Positions 41,621 to 42,827 of a stretch of 42,827 nucleotides of DNA are shown here, piece after piece (position 1 is the stretch's first letter; each line of letters begins with the position of its first letter). The notes below the pieces were generated by a model. The model was given only the letters and a program-made list of their open reading frames with translations, searched no databases and had not been told where the DNA came from. A program made the translations under genes and the position numbers. The stretch is from NIOZ-UU13 sp035528395 (GTDB taxonomy: Bacteria > Planctomycetota > Phycisphaerae > Sedimentisphaerales > Anaerobacaceae): contig DATKYR010000155.1 in NCBI GenBank assembly GCA_035528395.1, positions 1 through 42,827 of the forward strand. The letters are read 5' to 3'.

Positions 41621-42012
41621 TTGTGGATGATGACGAAGACTTCGCCAATACTACAGCAACGGTCCTGCGTAAAGAAGGACACGACGTACAAATTGAGCTG
41701 GACACTGATGATGCAGTGCAAAGTATGGAAAACAAACCTCCGGATTTGGCGATTCTGGATGTTATGTTTCCCGAAGACGCCTCTGCTGGATTTGAATTGG
41801 CACGCTTCATGCGCCATGAAAGCGAAAAACTCAAGGATGTTCCAATCCTGATGCTGACTGCTATAAATACCAAATTTCCTCTCGGGTTTGGTCCCAAGGA
41901 TATCGACGACCGTTGGCTGCCGGTGACTGATTTTCTGGAAAAGCCTGTGGATTTTGATGTTTTAATAAGCAAAGTGGCCGAGCTCTTACAAGAAAGTAGC
42001 ACGGCTGACTGA
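41605..42012 (+). CDS. Single-domain response regulator 2
   Basis: The protein has 135 residues. ATG lies inside the end of the kinase gene, with AAAGGAG upstream. The receiver has Asp52 (AILDVMFP), acidic IVDDDED and Lys in FLEKPVD. Like the regulator at 36918 it has an extra segment before beta-5 (NTKFPLGFGPKDIDDRWLPV). There is no output domain. It probably receives phosphate from the kinase at 39911; the target is unknown. The pair ends 141 bases before the protease gene. Confidence 0.9.
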   Translation: MAYLLIVDDDEDFANTTATVLRKEGHDVQIELDTDDAVQSMENKPPDLAILDVMFPEDASAGFELARFMRHESEKLKDVPILMLTAINTKFPLGFGPKDIDDRWLPVTDFLEKPVDFDVLISKVAELLQESSTAD

Positions 42013-42153
42013 TAACGGACGATATTTTTCGCATATTGGTGAAACAAGTCCTTAATCCGGTCGTTGGATATTGAAAAAACAAATTCCAGCGAACCTGAAA
42101 AAGGGCCCATCATACAAAACAGAAAAACATTAACAGAATAAGGTTTATAGTAA

Positions 42154-42639
42154 ATGGGACCGGAGTGGTACGATAAATCCATTCTCATCTTGGGATGTGG
42201 AAATGTATTGTTTGGAGATGACGGGTTCGGGCCGGCTGTTGCTCAGCAGCTCCAACGCGACTTCAAAGTTCCCGCTGAAGTCTGTGTCCTGGATACCGGA
42301 ACTTCAGTTCGAGAGATACTATTTGACACTATACTTGCCGACAAGAAACCGTCGAAAATCATCATTATAGACGCGATGGATTGTGGTCGCAAGCCGGGCG
42401 AGCTCTTCTCCCCGGACATCGATTCTTTTCCGAAGGCTAAGCTCGACGATTTTTCCTTGCACCAGGTACCCACATCGAATTTACTTCGCGAGCTCCGGGA
42501 CCTTTGCAGTATAGAAGTCATCGTAGTTGCCTGTCAAGTGGCCGGCACATGCGACAGCGTGAGCCCGGGACTTTCGGAACCTGTCGGGGAAGCTGTAGAG
42601 TGCGCTGTCGAAATGCTCGCCCGCGAGTATTTCAAATAG
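42154..42639 (+). CDS. [NiFe] hydrogenase maturation protease
   Basis: The protein has 161 residues and is of HyaD/HycI/FrhD type. GCGNVLFGDDGFGPAV near the N-terminus holds the nickel-sensing acidic residue. Further motifs are LDTGTS, IIIDAMDCG and SLHQVPTSNLL (conserved His). It would cut the 25-residue C-terminal extension of MvhA after NiFe insertion. The gene is last in the cluster, and only a repeat follows. The ribosome binding site is weak (AAGG, 12 bases before ATG). Confidence 0.92.
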   Translation: MGPEWYDKSILILGCGNVLFGDDGFGPAVAQQLQRDFKVPAEVCVLDTGTSVREILFDTILADKKPSKIIIIDAMDCGRKPGELFSPDIDSFPKAKLDDFSLHQVPTSNLLRELRDLCSIEVIVVACQVAGTCDSVSPGLSEPVGEAVECAVEMLAREYFK

Positions 42640-42672
42640 CTGTGTGGGTCTTGGACAGCGCATTCGAATTGT

Positions 42673-42827
42673 TAAGAGCCTATCCAAATAACCCGCTCTA
42701 TTGCGGCCGGCTGCAAAGCCCGATGCCTGCGTTGTCGGTGAAAAAACGTTCTCAACGTGGAGAAAACCACGCCTCCGAGCATTTTTGGCCTGCCGCCTTG
42801 GCCTCGAACTTTTCGCTCGGCCTCATA
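42673..42827. mobile_element. Second copy of the 202-bp MITE-like element, cut by the window end
   Basis: From 42673 the sequence matches 5918 onward: AGAGCCTATCC, AATAACCCGCTCTATTGCGG, the CGTGGAGAAAACCACG hairpin and GAGCATTTTTGGC. A short internal segment differs and about 20 bases (the ACTCCGCCATAGGCGG part) are missing. Its right terminal repeat lies beyond the window. Confidence 0.8.

Overview
The window looks like chromosomal DNA of an anaerobic member of the Planctomycetota, probably Phycisphaerae-like. This is inferred from the left third only: a Tat-exported sulfatase lipoprotein, a secreted protein ending in a single dockerin-like repeat, a LamG/discoidin surface protein, a DUF1080 lipoprotein and a DGH-type prepilin, all separated by long repeat-rich spacers. 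No rRNA, tRNA, CRISPR array or transposase gene was seen.

Layout. Positions 1-13272 hold seven loosely spaced envelope or secretion genes on both strands: an AsmA-like membrane protein, a sulfatase, a GEVED/dockerin protein, a prepilin, a LamG protein, a DUF1080 protein and a sulfite-oxidase-fold molybdoenzyme. The spacers carry several families of small inverted-repeat elements. Positions 13411-15892 encode a soluble histidine kinase and an NtrC-type sigma-54 activator. They are followed by a likely terminator, an imperfect palindrome and a near-consensus sigma-54 promoter at 16119-16136. From 16176 to 42639 every gene is on the + strand (24 genes, about 26.5 kb), many overlapping or closely spaced. 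The main break is an 813-bp gap at 23154-23966.

The 26-kb cluster encodes what looks like a very large flavin/iron-sulfur electron-transfer system. Block 1 (16176-23153) holds a small duplicated-Cys protein, a NuoE with an extra zinc-ribbon-like tail, a NuoF-GltD fusion, a HoxU/NuoG-N-like ferredoxin protein and an FMN glutamate-synthase-domain protein. Block 2 (23967-42639) holds HdrC, HdrB, an HdrA(N-half)-NuoE fusion, an HndB-like protein and a second NuoF-GltD fusion. A five-gene regulatory set follows (DRTGG, CBS-ATPase, DRTGG, PHP, ATPase). Then come a NuoG(N)-HdrA(C-half)-HdrA fusion, MvhD, a 63-aa protein, a response regulator, the [NiFe] hydrogenase subunits MvhG and MvhA, a membrane histidine kinase, a second response regulator and the hydrogenase maturation protease.

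The genes could work together as one H2-, NAD(P)H-, ferredoxin- and thiol/disulfide-linked electron-bifurcating assembly. MvhAG would oxidise or produce H2 and MvhD would pass electrons to HdrA. HdrA flavin would bifurcate between HdrBC and ferredoxin-like sites, and the NuoE/NuoF/GltD parts would add one or two nicotinamide sites. The most unusual point is that one HdrA appears split into two complementary halves carried on different fusion proteins, next to a second HdrA unit that is intact except for its inserted ferredoxin. Substrates and the direction of electron flow cannot be read from the sequence. All family assignments are from reading motifs, without database searches.
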